From Prevotellaceae bacterium UBA6858 (GTDB taxonomy: Bacteria; Bacteroidota; Bacteroidia; Bacteroidales; Bacteroidaceae): a stretch of DNA of 64,000 bases. Location: contig DKDC01000031.1 in NCBI GenBank assembly GCA_002451695.1, positions 137,673-201,672 of the forward strand. The letters are read 5' to 3'. The position numbers and the translations under genes were made by a program. The notes beneath the pieces are model-generated. The model searched no databases and was not told the DNA's origin. It saw only the letters and a list, made by a program, of their open reading frames with translations. Shown here piece after piece: positions 62,330-64,000 of the stretch (position 1 is the stretch's first letter; each line of letters opens with the position of its first letter).

Positions 62330-63787
62330 ATGGAAGATATCAGAAATCTGCAACCGAAAGACCTGTGGGGACACTTCTATTCCCTCACACAGATTCCGCG
62401 TCCGTCAGGACACCTTGAGAAAATACAGCAGTTCCTGCTCGACTTCTCCAAGGAGAACGGCATAGAGGCCTTCAAAGACCCCGCCGGAAACATCGTGATG
62501 CGCGTGCCGGCCACCCCGGGCATGGAAAACCGCAAAGGCGTGATACTCCAGGGACACATGGACATGGTTCCGCAAAAGTCGCCCGACAGCACGCACAACT
62601 TCGAGACCGACCCGATAGAGACATACATTGAGGACAACTGGGTGAAAGCCAAAGGCACAACCCTCGGAAGCGACGACGGAATAGGCGTAGCAACCGTAAT
62701 GGCGGTGATGACAAACAAAAACCTGAAGCACGGGCCTATCGAAGGGCTCATAACCCGCGACGAGGAAACCGGGATGTTCGGCGCGAACGAACTGCCCGAA
62801 GGCGAGCTTAACGGCGACATCCTGCTGAACCTCGACTCCGAGACATGGGGCAAGTTTGTCGTCGGCAGCGCGGGCGGAATTGACGTTACCGCCGAGCTGG
62901 AGTACAAGGAAGAACCCGTCGGAGACGGCGTTAAGACCGTAAAGGTTACGCTCAAAGGCCTGCGCGGCGGACACAGCGGACTCGAAATCAACGAAGGCCG
63001 CGCAAACGCCAACAAACTGATGGTGCGCTTTGTGCGCGAAGCCATAACCGAATGCGGCGCACGCCTTGCCGCATGGGACGGCGGCAACATGAGAAACGCC
63101 ATACCCTTCAAGGCAGCCGTTGACCTTGTAATCCCGCAAGGCGGGGAAGAAAAGCTCAAAGCCCTTGTTGAAAAATGGAAAAAGGAATTCACCGGCGAAT
63201 ATGCGGGCATCGAAAGCGGCATAGAAATGTTTGCCGAAGAGGCAGAAACACCCGCCACAATCACGCCGCGTGAGATACAGGACAACCTCGTTGACGCGAT
63301 ATACGCCTGCCACGACGGAGTTGTGAGAATGATACCCCACTTCCCCGAAGTTGTGGAGACATCCTCGAACCTCGCAATAATAAAGATAGGCAACGGCAAG
63401 GCAGAGTTCAACATCCTGGCCCGCAGCAGCAAGGAAAGCATGAAGGAATACATCGCCCGCAGCCTTGAAAGCTGCTTCAGCATGGCGGGAATGAAAGTTA
63501 CGTTCAGCGGGAGCTACGGCGGCTGGGACCCCAACACCGACAGCGAAATCCTCGCCCTCCTCAAAAAGGAGTACAAGGAGATGTTCGGCAAGGAAGCCCT
63601 TGTGCAGGTTGACCACGCAGGTCTGGAATGCTCCGTAATCCTCGGCAAGTACCCCGGGCTTGACGTTGTGTCGCTCGGCCCCACGCTGCGCTCACCCCAC
63701 ACCACGAGCGAGCGTTGCCACGTCCCCTCTGTTGAGGAGTTCTACAATTTCATAAACAAGGTGCTCGAAAACGTTCCCGAAAAATAA
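62330..63787 (+). CDS. pepD: Cytosolic beta-Ala-His dipeptidase (M20)
   Basis: A 485-residue PepD-type aminoacyl-histidine dipeptidase. Metal and catalytic motifs: LQGHMDMVPQK (first His and Asp), TTLGSDDGIGVA (bridging Asp), LITRDEETGMFGA (catalytic Glu pair), LNLDSETWG, and the late His in LRSPHTTSERCHVPSVEEF. The lid domain (about 200-390) is complete. It cuts dipeptides in the cytoplasm. A strong terminator follows. Confidence 0.95.
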   Translation: MEDIRNLQPKDLWGHFYSLTQIPRPSGHLEKIQQFLLDFSKENGIEAFKDPAGNIVMRVPATPGMENRKGVILQGHMDMVPQKSPDSTHNFETDPIETYIEDNWVKAKGTTLGSDDGIGVATVMAVMTNKNLKHGPIEGLITRDEETGMFGANELPEGELNGDILLNLDSETWGKFVVGSAGGIDVTAELEYKEEPVGDGVKTVKVTLKGLRGGHSGLEINEGRANANKLMVRFVREAITECGARLAAWDGGNMRNAIPFKAAVDLVIPQGGEEKLKALVEKWKKEFTGEYAGIESGIEMFAEEAETPATITPREIQDNLVDAIYACHDGVVRMIPHFPEVVETSSNLAIIKIGNGKAEFNILARSSKESMKEYIARSLESCFSMAGMKVTFSGSYGGWDPNTDSEILALLKKEYKEMFGKEALVQVDHAGLECSVILGKYPGLDVVSLGPTLRSPHTTSERCHVPSVEEFYNFINKVLENVPEK

Positions 63788-63816
63788 CCGTACGGAACAG
63801 ACTGCATAACCGCTTC

Positions 63817-63860
63817 TCCCCCGGCACACGGCACAAAAACCGTATGCCGGGGGATTTTTT
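63817..63860 (+). terminator. Terminator after pepD
   Basis: TCCCCCGGCA pairs with TGCCGGGGGA, with an inner ACGG/CCGT pairing, followed by six T. Confidence 0.88.
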
Positions 63861-63954
63861 GTGCGGCAAACAGCAGCAGCAAAAAAACATTTCGGGCAAA
63901 AGCCGGCAACACGCTGTAACCCAGATATTTGCAAGCAAACTGAACATTTTTGCA

Positions 63955-64000
63955 AGTATCTGCTGCACAAAACGTTGCGAAGTGCCGAAAAAAGGTCTGA
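63955..64000 (-). repeat. Composite intergenic repeat, copy 12 (reverse, cut by window end)
   Basis: Only the tail and the first bases of unit 4 are inside the window: ACAAAACGTTGCGAAGTGCC, then GAAAAAAGGTCTGA, matching the start of the other reverse copies. Confidence 0.7.

Noticed and set aside
62377..63616. Two long minus-strand open frames (368 and 403 codons) opposite pepD
   Set aside because: pepD is a clear full-length M20 peptidase; the antisense frames have no motifs or promoter.

Overview
The window reads as chromosomal DNA of a gut-type Bacteroidales bacterium (Prevotellaceae/Muribaculaceae-like; I cannot fix the genus). Reasons: many start regions carry the Bacteroidetes promoter words TTTG (-33) and TAnnTTTG (-7), often with exactly 19 bases between them; several secreted proteins end in type IX secretion-like tails; the NQR operon, AsnA, RpiB, type B L31 and PepD are of the kinds found in this order. 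Apart from short runs near 8 kb, 9.7 kb, 14 kb, 31 kb and 61 kb, transcription is rightward.

Layout. 1-4.3 kb: end of serA, a DUF1015 gene and a secreted GH-D-like glycosidase. 4.8-7.3 kb: transketolase and RpiB (pentose phosphate pathway). 7.7-9.7 kb: an orphan ABC ATPase, a lipoprotein and tRNA-Arg(CCG). 9.9-14.5 kb: mnmA-menG-aroE, a small monooxygenase-fold protein, rpmE2 and asnA. 15-20.9 kb: complete nqrABCDEF, the sodium-pumping NADH:quinone oxidoreductase. 21.4-34.1 kb: housekeeping genes (ruvX, def, truA, ruvC, pdxJ, nadK) mixed with a TPR protein, a small PAS protein, a peptidase-like protein and two ABC proteins. 34.5-42.7 kb: surface and carbohydrate genes (four-repeat GLUG protein, GH31 glucosidase, SusE/F-like protein). 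43.4-52.0 kb: a nine-gene operon with two ABC transporters, a GntR/YtrA-type repressor inside it, an adaptor and a TolC-like channel. 52.7-56.8 kb: an RHS protein with a metzincin-like C-terminal domain, followed by three small exported proteins, two of them paralogous. 57.4-63.8 kb: pyrF, an HD phosphohydrolase, a GDPD, rsmA, a flippase-like protein and pepD.

The strongest unexplained signal is a composite intergenic repeat present 12 times in 64 kb, always between genes and in both orientations. Its full form has REP-like GTAG hairpins in inverted pairs (a REPIN-like part) joined to an array of four roughly 21-bp quasi-palindromic units whose 3-bp centres differ and flip orientation from copy to copy, then a conserved tail. 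The second is the RHS-metzincin locus with its likely immunity genes. The third is the ytr-like operon with a palindromic operator placed at its own promoter. No transposase, integrase, rRNA or CRISPR array was seen.
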